DNA of 17,127 nt from an uncultured Oscillospiraceae bacterium (GTDB taxonomy: Bacteria > Bacillota > Clostridia > Oscillospirales > Ruminococcaceae): positions 1-17,127 of the forward strand of contig URFD01000021.1 of NCBI GenBank assembly GCA_900547015.1. The letters are read 5' to 3'. Each line of letters begins with the position of its first letter. Position 1 is the stretch's first letter. A model generated the notes under the pieces. That model was not told the DNA's origin. It ran no database searches and saw only the letters and a list, made by a program, of their open reading frames with translations. A program made the position numbers and the translations under genes. Positions 6,022-13,235 of this stretch are shown here, one piece after another.

Positions 6022-6050
6022 TTCAAATTCAACTGTCGTTTTTGTATAAT
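6022..6050 (+). promoter_or_regulatory. Possible secondary upstream promoter of the gcv operon
   Basis: A perfect TATAAT (6045-6050) with a weak -35 (TTCAAA, 6022-6027) at 17 bp, about 86 bases upstream of the main promoter and in an AT-rich stretch. It may be an accessory promoter or simply AT-rich upstream DNA. Confidence 0.35.
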
Positions 6051-6087
6051 ATATGTAGTTTTCTTCTCGTTAGCTATCAAAATCAGA

Positions 6088-6105
6088 TTGTTAATACAAT
6101 AACGA
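6088..6105 (+). promoter_or_regulatory. Possible Rex-type operator upstream of the gcv promoter
   Basis: TTGTTAATACAATAACGA agrees at 12 of 14 fixed positions with the clostridial Rex consensus as I know it (TTGTTAA, 4 any, TTAACAA). It ends 2 bases before the -35 box. Rex senses the NADH/NAD+ ratio, and glycine cleavage makes NADH, so regulation is plausible but unproven. The same dyad (ATTGT/ACAAT) may serve another regulator or none. Confidence 0.3.
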
Positions 6106-6107
6106 AG

Positions 6108-6136
6108 TTGACAAATCTTCTTTGTCTACATATAAT
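6108..6136 (+). promoter_or_regulatory. Perfect-consensus sigma-A promoter of the gcv-lpl-lpd-glyA operon
   Basis: TTGACA (6108-6113), a spacer of exactly 17 bp, and TATAAT (6131-6136). Transcription should start near 6143, about 256 nt before gcvT, giving a long leader. Such a strong promoter implies that control is exerted downstream, in the leader, or by an upstream repressor. Confidence 0.9.
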
Positions 6137-6163
6137 CAAAGTGTTCAATTCATCTGTTTGACC

Positions 6164-6281
6164 CCTCTGCTCCGCCGTTGGAGCAAAGGAACCCGGTCGG
6201 CAGATACTCTGTCAAGTCGCACGGATGCGACGCTCAGCCTTTGTCCGGCTCTTCGGGCAAAGCAGGGCATAACAGCAGAGG
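6164..6281 (+). ncRNA. Structured gcvT leader RNA: candidate aptamer domain of unknown class
   Basis: A folded domain of about 118 nt closed by an 8-bp perfect helix, CCUCUGCU (6164-6171) with AGCAGAGG (6274-6281). Inside are hairpins GGCAGA/UCUGUC with a UAC loop (6199-6213), GUCGCA/UGCGAC with a CGGA loop (6216-6231), and CUUUGUCCG/CGGGCAAAG with a 6-nt loop (6239-6262). A possible AAAGG/CCUUU helix would enclose the first two. The 3' strand of the closing helix is also the 5' arm of a terminator, the classical layout of a ligand-on transcriptional riboswitch. CGCCGUUGGAGCAAA recalls the glycine riboswitch core, but the other glycine box (CUCUCAGGCAAAAGGAC) is not present. The ligand is not assigned; glycine, folate, lipoate or another operon-related metabolite are possible. 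Confidence 0.6.
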
Positions 6282-6366
6282 TGCAGAAATTGGTGTTGTA
6301 CGTTGCATCTTTCAAAAAAGTGGGCGTGCCGGACGCTGCGTAATTTCTGTGCCTGTGCTTTTTTTT
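6274..6366 (+). terminator. Leader terminator (attenuator) before gcvT
   Basis: AGCAGAGGUGCAGAAAUU (6274-6291) pairs with AAUUUCUGUGCCUGUGCU (6342-6359) at 17 of 18 positions, with two G-U pairs and one G-G mismatch, and is followed by an uninterrupted run of eight U (6359-6366). It lies between the operon promoter and the gcvT ribosome-binding site, so it must be overcome for expression. Its first eight bases are those needed to close the upstream folded domain. Confidence 0.85.
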
Positions 6367-6398
6367 ATGCCTTATTTTATTTAAAGGAGTGCATTTTT

Positions 6399-7481
6399 AT
6401 GGAACGTAAGACCCCTTTGTATGACTGTCACGTTGCCCTGGGCGGCAAGATCGTCCCCTTTGCCGGCTACCTGCTACCGGTTCAGTACGGTACCGGTGTT
6501 ATCGCAGAACACATGGCTGTCAGAAAACAGGCGGGATTGTTCGATGTCTCCCACATGGGCGAAATCGTCCTCACCGGACCGGACGCCCTGAACAATGTCC
6601 AGATGCTGCTGACCAACGATTTCAGCGACATGGAGGACGGCCAGATCCGCTACAGCCCGATGTGCAACGACAAGGGCGGCGTTGTGGATGACCTGATTGC
6701 CTACCGTCTGCGTCAGGACTGCTACCTGCTGGTTGTCAATGCTGCCAACCACGACAAGGATGCAGCATGGATTTCCTCCCATCTGACCGGCGATGTCCGC
6801 TTCGACGACCTGTCCGACGGCGTTGCTCAGATCGCACTTCAGGGCCCGCAGTCTCAGGCAATTCTGGAAAAACTGTGCAACCCTGCTGAGATTCCGGCAA
6901 AATACTACACCTTCACCCAGAAGATGGCAGTTGCCGGCTTCGACTGTCTGGTTTCCCGCACCGGCTACACCGGCGAGGACGGCTTCGAGCTATACTGCGC
7001 TCCGGCGGATGCAGCAGCTTTGTGGAACGCTCTGCTGGATGCCGGCAAAGAAAACGGACTCATCCCATGCGGTTTGGGTGCGCGCGATACCCTGCGTCTG
7101 GAAGCAGGTATGCCGCTGTACGGCCATGAGATGAACGATGAAATCACCCCGAAACAGACCGGCCTGGGGATGTTTGTCAAGATGGACAAGCCGGATTTCA
7201 TCGGCAAAAAAGCAATGGAGGAGATGGGAGTTCCATCGGTCAAGCGCTGCGGACTGAAGATTACCGGCCGCGGTATCGCCCGTGAAAACTGCCCGGTTTA
7301 TGTCGGTGACCGCCTCATCGGCCACACCACCTCCGGTACCCACTGCCCATTCCTCGGCGGTGCGTATGCTATGGCAATCGTAGAAAAGGAGCCTGCACCT
7401 CTGGGCGCTGCTGTCGAAGTTGAGATTCGCGGCAAACGCGTTGCAGCCGAGGTCGTCAAGGTCCAGTTCTACAAGAGATAG
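6399..7481 (+). CDS. gcvT: Glycine cleavage system T-protein (aminomethyltransferase)
   Basis: Takes the aminomethyl group from the lipoyl arm of GcvH and passes its carbon to tetrahydrofolate, giving 5,10-methylene-THF and NH3. It has 360 residues, the normal length. Typical family sequence is present throughout: LFDVSHMGE (47-55), the KGGVVDDLI folate-site region (about 92-100), GYTGEDGFELY in the middle and GLGARDTLRLEAG further on. The start at 6399 is chosen because AAGGAG lies 9 nt upstream and the protein then begins at the conserved MERKTPLYDCH; the frame extends further upstream only into the leader terminator. First gene of the operon, and 70 bp before gcvH. Confidence 0.97.
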   Translation: MERKTPLYDCHVALGGKIVPFAGYLLPVQYGTGVIAEHMAVRKQAGLFDVSHMGEIVLTGPDALNNVQMLLTNDFSDMEDGQIRYSPMCNDKGGVVDDLIAYRLRQDCYLLVVNAANHDKDAAWISSHLTGDVRFDDLSDGVAQIALQGPQSQAILEKLCNPAEIPAKYYTFTQKMAVAGFDCLVSRTGYTGEDGFELYCAPADAAALWNALLDAGKENGLIPCGLGARDTLRLEAGMPLYGHEMNDEITPKQTGLGMFVKMDKPDFIGKKAMEEMGVPSVKRCGLKITGRGIARENCPVYVGDRLIGHTTSGTHCPFLGGAYAMAIVEKEPAPLGAAVEVEIRGKRVAAEVVKVQFYKR

Positions 7482-7551
7482 TACTCTGTCAAATCTTTTC
7501 GTAACACAAGCTAATCACTACATTTTCAACAATTTCAAGGAGGACTTTATC

Positions 7552-7932
7552 ATGGCAAATCCAACCAATCTTCTTTACGCAAAATCTCACGAGTGGGTAC
7601 AGGACATGGGCGACGGCAACTTCCGCATCGGTCTGACCGACTATGCTCAGAACGAGCTGGGCGACCTGGTATTCGTAAACCTCCCACAGGAAGGCGACGA
7701 GGTTGAGACCGGCGCTGCATTCGGCGATGTAGAGTCCGTAAAAGCTGTTTCCGACGTTTACAGCCCGGTAACCGGCGTTGTTTGCGCAATCAACGAAGAG
7801 CTGCTCGACCATCCGGAAATGATCAACCAGGACGCTTACGGCGCTTGGATGATTCAGGTCAACGAAGTTTCCGAAAAAGAAGAACTGCTTGATTCCGCTG
7901 CTTACGAAGCACTTCTGAGCGAGGAGGCATAA
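7552..7932 (+). CDS. gcvH: Glycine cleavage system H-protein
   Basis: The lipoylated shuttle protein that carries the aminomethyl intermediate between the P, T and L components. It has 126 residues. The lipoyl lysine is Lys64 in GDVESVKAVSDVYSPVTG, the invariant family signature. The start ATG at 7552 has AAGGAGG about 8 nt upstream; the open frame upstream of it overlaps the end of gcvT and is not used. It ends 1 base before the gcvPA start, and the GAGGAGG at its end is the gcvPA ribosome-binding site. The 70-bp gcvT-gcvH gap shows no clear hairpin. Loading of Lys64 is presumably by LplA encoded three genes downstream. Confidence 0.97.
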   Translation: MANPTNLLYAKSHEWVQDMGDGNFRIGLTDYAQNELGDLVFVNLPQEGDEVETGAAFGDVESVKAVSDVYSPVTGVVCAINEELLDHPEMINQDAYGAWMIQVNEVSEKEELLDSAAYEALLSEEA

Positions 7933-7933
7933 C

Positions 7934-9253
7934 ATGGGCTCCTATGTTCCTTCCACCCTTCAGGAGCGGCAGGAAATGCTCGCCAGCATGGGGCTGACCT
8001 CGATTGACCAGCTGTTTGAGCACATCCCCGCTCAGCTCCGGCTCGACCACGAGCTGGACCTGCCCTCCGGCAAATCCGAGCTGGAGGTCAGCCGCCAGAT
8101 GAACCGCATCGCTTCCCACAGCGTTGTATTCGATTCCATCTTCCGCGGCGCCGGCGCTTATGACCACTACATCCCGGCCATCGTCAAGAGCGTCATCAGC
8201 AAAGAGGAATTCCTCACCTGCTACACCCCATATCAGGCTGAAATCAGCCAGGGTGTGCTTCAGTCTATCTTTGAATATCAAACCATGATCTGCGAGCTGA
8301 CCGGCATGGATGTTTCCAATGCCTCGGTTTATGACGGTGCTACCGCCGCTGCCGAAGCGGTTAATATGTGCTGCGAGCGCAGCAGACAGACCGTTTTCTG
8401 CTCCTCTGCCGCTCACCCGGAGACCATCCGCGTCCTCAAAACCTACTGCTGGGCTTCCGGTCACAACTTCGTTCTGGTTCCTTGCCGCGACGGCAAGACC
8501 GACCTCGAAGCCATCGCTCCACAGCTGGACAAAAAGACCTCCGCTTGCCTGTACATCCAGAGCCCGAACTTCTACGGACAGATCGAGGAGCTGGACAAGG
8601 CTGCCGAGCTGATTCACTCGGTCGGCGCCAAGCTGATTGCAGGCTGCAACCCGATTGCACTCGGTCTGCTCAAGACCCCTGCCGAGCAGGGCGCTGACAT
8701 CGCAGTGGGCGAGGGTCAGCCTTTGGGTATGCCGCTGTCCTTCGGCGGCCCATACCTCGGCTTCATGGCTGCTACCAGCGCTATGATGAGAAAGCTCCCG
8801 GGCAGAATCGTCGGCGAGACCACCGATGTGGACGGCAAGCGTGCTTTCGTGCTGACCCTGCAGGCCAGAGAACAGCACATCCGCCGCGAAAAAGCTTCCA
8901 GCAACATCTGCTCCAATCAGGCTCTGTGCGCGATGACCGCTGCGGTTTATCTGGCTGCCATGGGCCCGCAGGGACTGCATCAGGCTGCCAACCTGTGCTA
9001 TCAGAAGGCACACTATCTGGCAGACCAGCTTTGCTCCATCCCGGGCGTCAGCCTGAAATACACCGGCGCATACTTCCACGAATTTGTCACCGAGCTGCCG
9101 CAGGCAGAAAAGGTGCTTTCTGCGCTCGAGCGTGAAGGCATCCTCGGCGGATTGTTGCTGGAGGACGGCATCGTGCTCTGGTGTGCAACCGAGAAGAACA
9201 GCAAAGAGGACGTCGACCGTGCAGTCGAAATCGTCAGAAAGGAGCTGCTGTAA
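7934..9253 (+). CDS. gcvPA: Glycine dehydrogenase (decarboxylating) subunit 1 (P-protein alpha)
   Basis: N-terminal half of the P-protein, which decarboxylates glycine with PLP and hands the aminomethyl group to GcvH. It has 439 residues, the usual size of the split subunit. The start MGSYVPST is preceded by GAGGAGG at 6 nt. Typical family stretches include the SNASVYDGATAAAEA region (around residues 125-140) and the GEGQPLGMPLSFGGPYLGF segment in the second half. It does not carry the PLP lysine, which is in GcvPB. It overlaps gcvPB by one base (TAATG), which implies coupled translation and equal amounts of the two subunits. Split gcvPA/gcvPB is typical of Firmicutes; the fused form is usual in proteobacteria and eukaryotes. 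Confidence 0.96.
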   Translation: MGSYVPSTLQERQEMLASMGLTSIDQLFEHIPAQLRLDHELDLPSGKSELEVSRQMNRIASHSVVFDSIFRGAGAYDHYIPAIVKSVISKEEFLTCYTPYQAEISQGVLQSIFEYQTMICELTGMDVSNASVYDGATAAAEAVNMCCERSRQTVFCSSAAHPETIRVLKTYCWASGHNFVLVPCRDGKTDLEAIAPQLDKKTSACLYIQSPNFYGQIEELDKAAELIHSVGAKLIAGCNPIALGLLKTPAEQGADIAVGEGQPLGMPLSFGGPYLGFMAATSAMMRKLPGRIVGETTDVDGKRAFVLTLQAREQHIRREKASSNICSNQALCAMTAAVYLAAMGPQGLHQAANLCYQKAHYLADQLCSIPGVSLKYTGAYFHEFVTELPQAEKVLSALEREGILGGLLLEDGIVLWCATEKNSKEDVDRAVEIVRKELL

Positions 9254-10686
9254 TGCAACTGTTATTTGAACGCAGCCACTGCGGCAGAGGATGCAGCCTC
9301 CTGCCGGCAAGCGATGTGCCCTGCGCGCCGCTGGATGATTCCCTTTGCCGGACACAGGCTCCTCACCTTCCGCAGCTGAGCGAAAATGAACTCAGCCGCC
9401 ACTACACCGAGCTTGCAGAACAGACCCACGGCGTCAACAACGGCTTCTATCCGCTGGGCTCCTGCACCATGAAATACAATCCGAAAATCAACGAGGAAAT
9501 CGCGGCTCTGCCGGGCTTCACCAAGATTCATCCTCTCCAGCCGGAAGCAACCGCACAGGGCTGTCTGGAAACTCTGTATCTGGCAGACCGCTACTTCAGC
9601 GAAATCACCGGCATGGATGCCATGACCTTCCAGCCGGCTGCCGGCGCTCACGGCGAGCTGACCGGTCTGATGCTCATCAAGGCTTACCACGAAGCACGCG
9701 GTGACTTTAACCGCACCAAGATTCTGGTTCCGGACTCGGCACATGGCACCAACCCTGCCTCCGCAACAATGGCAGGCTTCCAGGTCATCAGCATCCCTTC
9801 TCTGGAAAACGGCTGTGTTGACACCGAGGCACTCAAGCAGGCTGCCGACGAGCATACCGCAGGCCTGATGCTGACCAACCCGAACACCGTTGGTCTGTTC
9901 GATTTGAACATTGCTCAAATCACCGAAATCGTCCACAACGCAGGCGGTCTGTGCTACTACGACGGCGCAAACCTCAATGCCATCATGGGCATCGTCCGTC
10001 CGGGCGACATGGGCTTTGATGTGGTTCACCTGAACCTGCACAAGACCTTCTCCACCCCACACGGCGGCGGCGGACCTGGCTCCGGTGCAGTCGGCTGCAA
10101 GGAAATCCTCAAGCCGTTCCTGCCGGACCCAATCGTTGTAAAGGACGAAAACGGCTACCGCTTCTCCGGCAACAACCCACAGAGCATCGGCTCGGTCAAA
10201 GCCTTCTACGGCAACTTCCTGGTTGTTGTCCGCGCGCTGACCTATGTGCTGACACTCGGCCGCGAGGGTATCCCGGAGGCTTCCACCAATGCAGTGCTCA
10301 ACTGCAACTACATGATGAACCGCCTGAAGGATGTCTACGATATGGCATTCGACAAGGGCTGTATGCACGAGTTTGTCATGACTCTGGAAAATCTCAAGAA
10401 GCAGAAGGACGTTTCTGCGATGGACGTTGCCAAAGCCCTGCTGGACAATGGCATCCATCCACCAACAATGTACTTCCCTCTCATTGTTCACGAGGCACTG
10501 ATGGTCGAGCCGACCGAGACAGAGCCGCGTGAGGTGCTCGATCACGCAATCGATGTGCTGCACAGCATCTATGAAATTGCACAGGCCGAGCCGGAAAAAC
10601 TGCACGAAATGCCGCTGCACACTCCGGTTCGCCGTCTGGACGAGGTTGGTGCAGCCAGAAATCCGCGCCTGCGCTTCCAGTTCTAA
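9253..10686 (+). CDS. gcvPB: Glycine dehydrogenase (decarboxylating) subunit 2 (P-protein beta)
   Basis: PLP-bearing half of the P-protein; forms the active enzyme with GcvPA. It has 477 residues, starting MQLLFERSHCGRGCSLLP, a recognisable GcvPB N terminus, at the ATG that overlaps the gcvPA stop. The PLP Schiff-base lysine is Lys264 in NLHKTFSTPHGGGGPG. Other conserved parts are GFYPLGSCTMKYNPK near residue 60-75 and NPTSATM-like PASATMAGF around 170. The end is 24 bp before lplA. Confidence 0.97.
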   Translation: MQLLFERSHCGRGCSLLPASDVPCAPLDDSLCRTQAPHLPQLSENELSRHYTELAEQTHGVNNGFYPLGSCTMKYNPKINEEIAALPGFTKIHPLQPEATAQGCLETLYLADRYFSEITGMDAMTFQPAAGAHGELTGLMLIKAYHEARGDFNRTKILVPDSAHGTNPASATMAGFQVISIPSLENGCVDTEALKQAADEHTAGLMLTNPNTVGLFDLNIAQITEIVHNAGGLCYYDGANLNAIMGIVRPGDMGFDVVHLNLHKTFSTPHGGGGPGSGAVGCKEILKPFLPDPIVVKDENGYRFSGNNPQSIGSVKAFYGNFLVVVRALTYVLTLGREGIPEASTNAVLNCNYMMNRLKDVYDMAFDKGCMHEFVMTLENLKKQKDVSAMDVAKALLDNGIHPPTMYFPLIVHEALMVEPTETEPREVLDHAIDVLHSIYEIAQAEPEKLHEMPLHTPVRRLDEVGAARNPRLRFQF

Positions 10687-10710
10687 CCGATACTGTTTGA
10701 GGGATACGAC

Positions 10711-11712
10711 ATGATTACAGAACTTTCTTACTATATTAGCGATTCTTTTAACCCTTACCACAACCTTGCCGTCGAGGAAACCCTCCTCGAATCGGTGCGT
10801 CCCGGCCAGATGATTCTCTATCTCTGGCAGAACGAGCGAACTGTGGTCATCGGAAAAAATCAGAATGCTTGGAAGGAATGTCGTTTCCAGCAGCTCGAAC
10901 AGGACGGCGGGTATCTTGCCCGCCGTCTTTCGGGTGGAGGGGCAGTATTCCACGATTTGGGCAATCTGAATTTCACCTTCCTGATGCCTGCTTCGGACTA
11001 CGACCTGCCCCGCCAGATGTCGGTCATCCTGCAAGCCGTCCGCGCGCTGGGCATTGACGCTCAGAAGTCCGGACGCAACGATGTCACCGTAGACGGCAAA
11101 AAGTTTTCGGGCAACGCCTTCTGTCAGAAGGGCAACAACGCCTACCACCACGGAACCCTGATGCTTCAGGTTGACACCCAGAAGGTTGCCAGCTATCTGA
11201 ACGTCTCGGAAAAGAAGCTCCGCTCCAAAGGGGTCAGCTCGGTCACCTCGCGGGTGTGCAACCTGTGCGATTTCATGCCGCAGCTCGACCGCGCACAGAT
11301 GCAGCAGCGACTGCTGACGGCGCTGGGAGAGGTTTACGAACTGGCTCCGCAGCCGTTGGAGGACTCCTTCATCGACCGGGAGCGGGTCGCACAGCTCGAG
11401 GAGCGCAACGCCTCTTGGGAGTGGAAGTTCGGCCGCAAGCTGGCCTTCACCTGGGAGCGTGACGAACGCTTTGATTGGGGCGAGGTTCAGCTCCAGCTCC
11501 AAATCGACCAAGGCATTATCCAGGATGCGCTCCTGTACTCCGATGCGCTGGATGCCGAATTTCTGACCCCGGTGCGGGAGCATCTGCTTGGCTGCCGCAT
11601 GGAGCCTGACTCCTTGCAGGAGGCCCTGTCCGCACTGGCAGACACCGACCAGCACCGCCAGATTCTGTCCGACCTGATGAGCCTTTGCTTGCAGCAGAAA
11701 CCATCTGTTTGA
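10711..11712 (+). CDS. lplA: Lipoate-protein ligase A
   Basis: Activates free lipoate with ATP to lipoyl-AMP and transfers it to the lysine of GcvH. It has 333 residues: a large catalytic domain (about 1-240) and a C-terminal accessory domain (about 250-333), as in bacterial LplA. The adenylate-binding loop RRLSGGGAVFHD is at 71-82, and GRNDVTVDGKKFSGNA at 121-136 contains the catalytic lysine (Lys131). GAGGG lies 7 nt before the ATG. Placed between the P- and L-protein genes, it is evidently dedicated to the glycine cleavage H-protein. No lipoate synthase or octanoyltransferase gene is in the window, so salvage of lipoate is likely here; the rest of the genome is not visible. Confidence 0.95.
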   Translation: MITELSYYISDSFNPYHNLAVEETLLESVRPGQMILYLWQNERTVVIGKNQNAWKECRFQQLEQDGGYLARRLSGGGAVFHDLGNLNFTFLMPASDYDLPRQMSVILQAVRALGIDAQKSGRNDVTVDGKKFSGNAFCQKGNNAYHHGTLMLQVDTQKVASYLNVSEKKLRSKGVSSVTSRVCNLCDFMPQLDRAQMQQRLLTALGEVYELAPQPLEDSFIDRERVAQLEERNASWEWKFGRKLAFTWERDERFDWGEVQLQLQIDQGIIQDALLYSDALDAEFLTPVREHLLGCRMEPDSLQEALSALADTDQHRQILSDLMSLCLQQKPSV

Positions 11713-11732
11713 TACGAAGGGGATTATTTACT

Positions 11733-13148
11733 ATGAACGAATTTCAACTTATTGTCATCGGCGCTGGCCCCGGCGGCTATGAGGCTGCCATCCGCGCTGC
11801 CCAGCTGGGACTTTTCACCGCTCTGATTGAGCGCCGTCAGGTTGGCGGCACCTGCCTGAACCGCGGCTGTATCCCAACCAAGGCGATGCTCCACAGCGCA
11901 CAGCTCTACCACGAAGCCTCCCGCTTCGACCTGTTTGGTCTGCACACCGAGAACACCTCCTTCGATTGGGCAAAGATTCACCAGCGCAAGGACGAGGTCG
12001 TTAGCAAGCTGCGCTCCGGTATCGAGCAGCTTATTAAGGCAAATAAAATAAAATTTTTCAACAATTCGGCTTCCATTTTGTCTGAAAATGAGGTACAATT
12101 GGATTGTGACGAAAAAACCGTCCTCACCGCAGACCATATCCTGATTGCCACCGGCTCCACCCCTGCCCGTCCTCCGATTCCCGGACTGGAACTGCCGGGC
12201 GTTGTCACCAGCGACGAGCTGCTGGATGACCCGGCTCTGGCACAGCAGGATTCTCTGGCACAGGAAATCCTCATCATCGGCGGCGGTGTCATCGGTGTGG
12301 AATTTGCCAGCGTCTTTTCCTCCTTCGGGTGCAAGGTCACCATCGTGGAGGCGCTGGACCGCATCCTGCCTACCATGGACCGCGAGATTTCCCAGAACCT
12401 GAACATGATTCTGAAAAAACGCGGAGTCCAGATTCACACCGGTGCGATGGTCGAACGCATTGAACAGCGGGACGGCGGACTGGTCTGCTGCTTTACCGAA
12501 AAGGAAAAGCCGCAGGAGGTCAGCTGCCAGCAGGTTCTGGTTGCAATCGGACGCCGCCCCAATACACAGGGACTGTTTGCCGAGGGCTTCTCGGTTGAGT
12601 GTGACCGCGGACGCATCGTGACCGATGATCAGTTCCGCACCAGCGTCCCCAGCATCTATGCAATCGGCGACGTCACCGCCAAGATTCAGCTGGCACACAT
12701 GGCAAGCGCGCAGGGCATCTGTGCGGTACACCTCATCGCCGGCCAGCCTGCGCCGATTGATTTGCGCTATGTTCCCGGCTGCATCTACACCGACCCGGAA
12801 ATCGCTTCAGTCGGCCTTACCGAGGACGAGGCAAAACAGCAGAACATCGCAATCAAGAAGGGCAAATTCCTGATGTCCGGCAACGGACGCTCGCTGATTG
12901 ACGAGCAGGAACGCGGCTTCATCAAGGTGCTTGCCGACGCAGAAACCGATGTCGTGCTCGGTGCCCAACTGATGTGTTCCCGCGCCACCGACCTGATTGC
13001 AGAGCTTTCCACCGCAATCGCAAACGGCTTGACCGTTGCCCAGATGGCTGCCGTCATCCGCCCGCACCCAACCTTCTGTGAGGGTATCACCGAAGCGGTG
13101 GAGGACATCCACGGAATGGCAATCCACCTCGCGCCGAAAAAGCGCTGA
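11733..13148 (+). CDS. lpdA: Dihydrolipoyl dehydrogenase (glycine cleavage L-protein)
   Basis: FAD enzyme that reoxidises the dihydrolipoyl arm of GcvH and makes NADH. It has 471 residues, without an N-terminal lipoyl domain. FAD-binding GAGPGG is at 10-15; the redox disulfide is Cys41/Cys46 in GGTCLNRGCIPTK; the NAD-binding GGGVIGVEFA is near 178-190; AIGDV near 310; the catalytic His445-Glu450 pair is in HPTFCEGITE. The start at 11733 is 20 bp after lplA, with AAGGGG about 12 nt upstream, rather long. The gene has a local AT-rich patch around 12040-12110 (residues about 103-126, KANKIKFFNNS) in an otherwise GC-rich sequence, without any break in the frame. Acts with GcvP, GcvT and GcvH from the same operon. 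Confidence 0.96.
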   Translation: MNEFQLIVIGAGPGGYEAAIRAAQLGLFTALIERRQVGGTCLNRGCIPTKAMLHSAQLYHEASRFDLFGLHTENTSFDWAKIHQRKDEVVSKLRSGIEQLIKANKIKFFNNSASILSENEVQLDCDEKTVLTADHILIATGSTPARPPIPGLELPGVVTSDELLDDPALAQQDSLAQEILIIGGGVIGVEFASVFSSFGCKVTIVEALDRILPTMDREISQNLNMILKKRGVQIHTGAMVERIEQRDGGLVCCFTEKEKPQEVSCQQVLVAIGRRPNTQGLFAEGFSVECDRGRIVTDDQFRTSVPSIYAIGDVTAKIQLAHMASAQGICAVHLIAGQPAPIDLRYVPGCIYTDPEIASVGLTEDEAKQQNIAIKKGKFLMSGNGRSLIDEQERGFIKVLADAETDVVLGAQLMCSRATDLIAELSTAIANGLTVAQMAAVIRPHPTFCEGITEAVEDIHGMAIHLAPKKR

Positions 13149-13176
13149 TTGCTCTTCCCTCTTTTCCCGGAATATC

Positions 13177-13213
13177 CGGTTCGAGGCATCCCTTCGGACC
13201 GTTCGATTTTTTT
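13177..13213 (+). terminator. Weak internal hairpin/partial terminator between lpdA and glyA
   Basis: CGGTTCGAGG (13177-13186) can pair with CTTCGGACCG (13192-13201) around a 5-nt loop, with two G-T pairs, followed after 5 bases by seven T (13207-13213). The distance to the T-run makes it a poor terminator; it may lower glyA expression relative to gcv or protect mRNA ends. The glyA ribosome-binding site follows immediately. Confidence 0.4.
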
Positions 13214-13235
13214 AAATCTAAGGAGGCTTTTTTGA

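Noticed and set aside
6061..6140. T-box leader for the gcv operon
   Set aside because: No AGGGUGGNACCGCG-type antiterminator sequence and no specifier-loop layout between the promoter and the terminator.
6164..6281. A classical glycine (gcvT) riboswitch
   Set aside because: Operon context and CGCCGUUGGAGCAAA invite the call, but the other strongly conserved box (CUCUCAGGCAAAAGGAC) and a tandem second aptamer are not seen. I left the class open rather than name it.
7482..7492. TACTCTGTCAA after the gcvT stop, identical to 6205-6215 in the leader
   Set aside because: An 11-base match with no shared surrounding structure; probably chance.
9262..11655. Very long minus-strand open frame (797 codons) opposite gcvPB and lplA
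   Set aside because: Antisense to two certain genes. Long antisense frames of this kind arise from codon bias, and the translation shows no family motifs.
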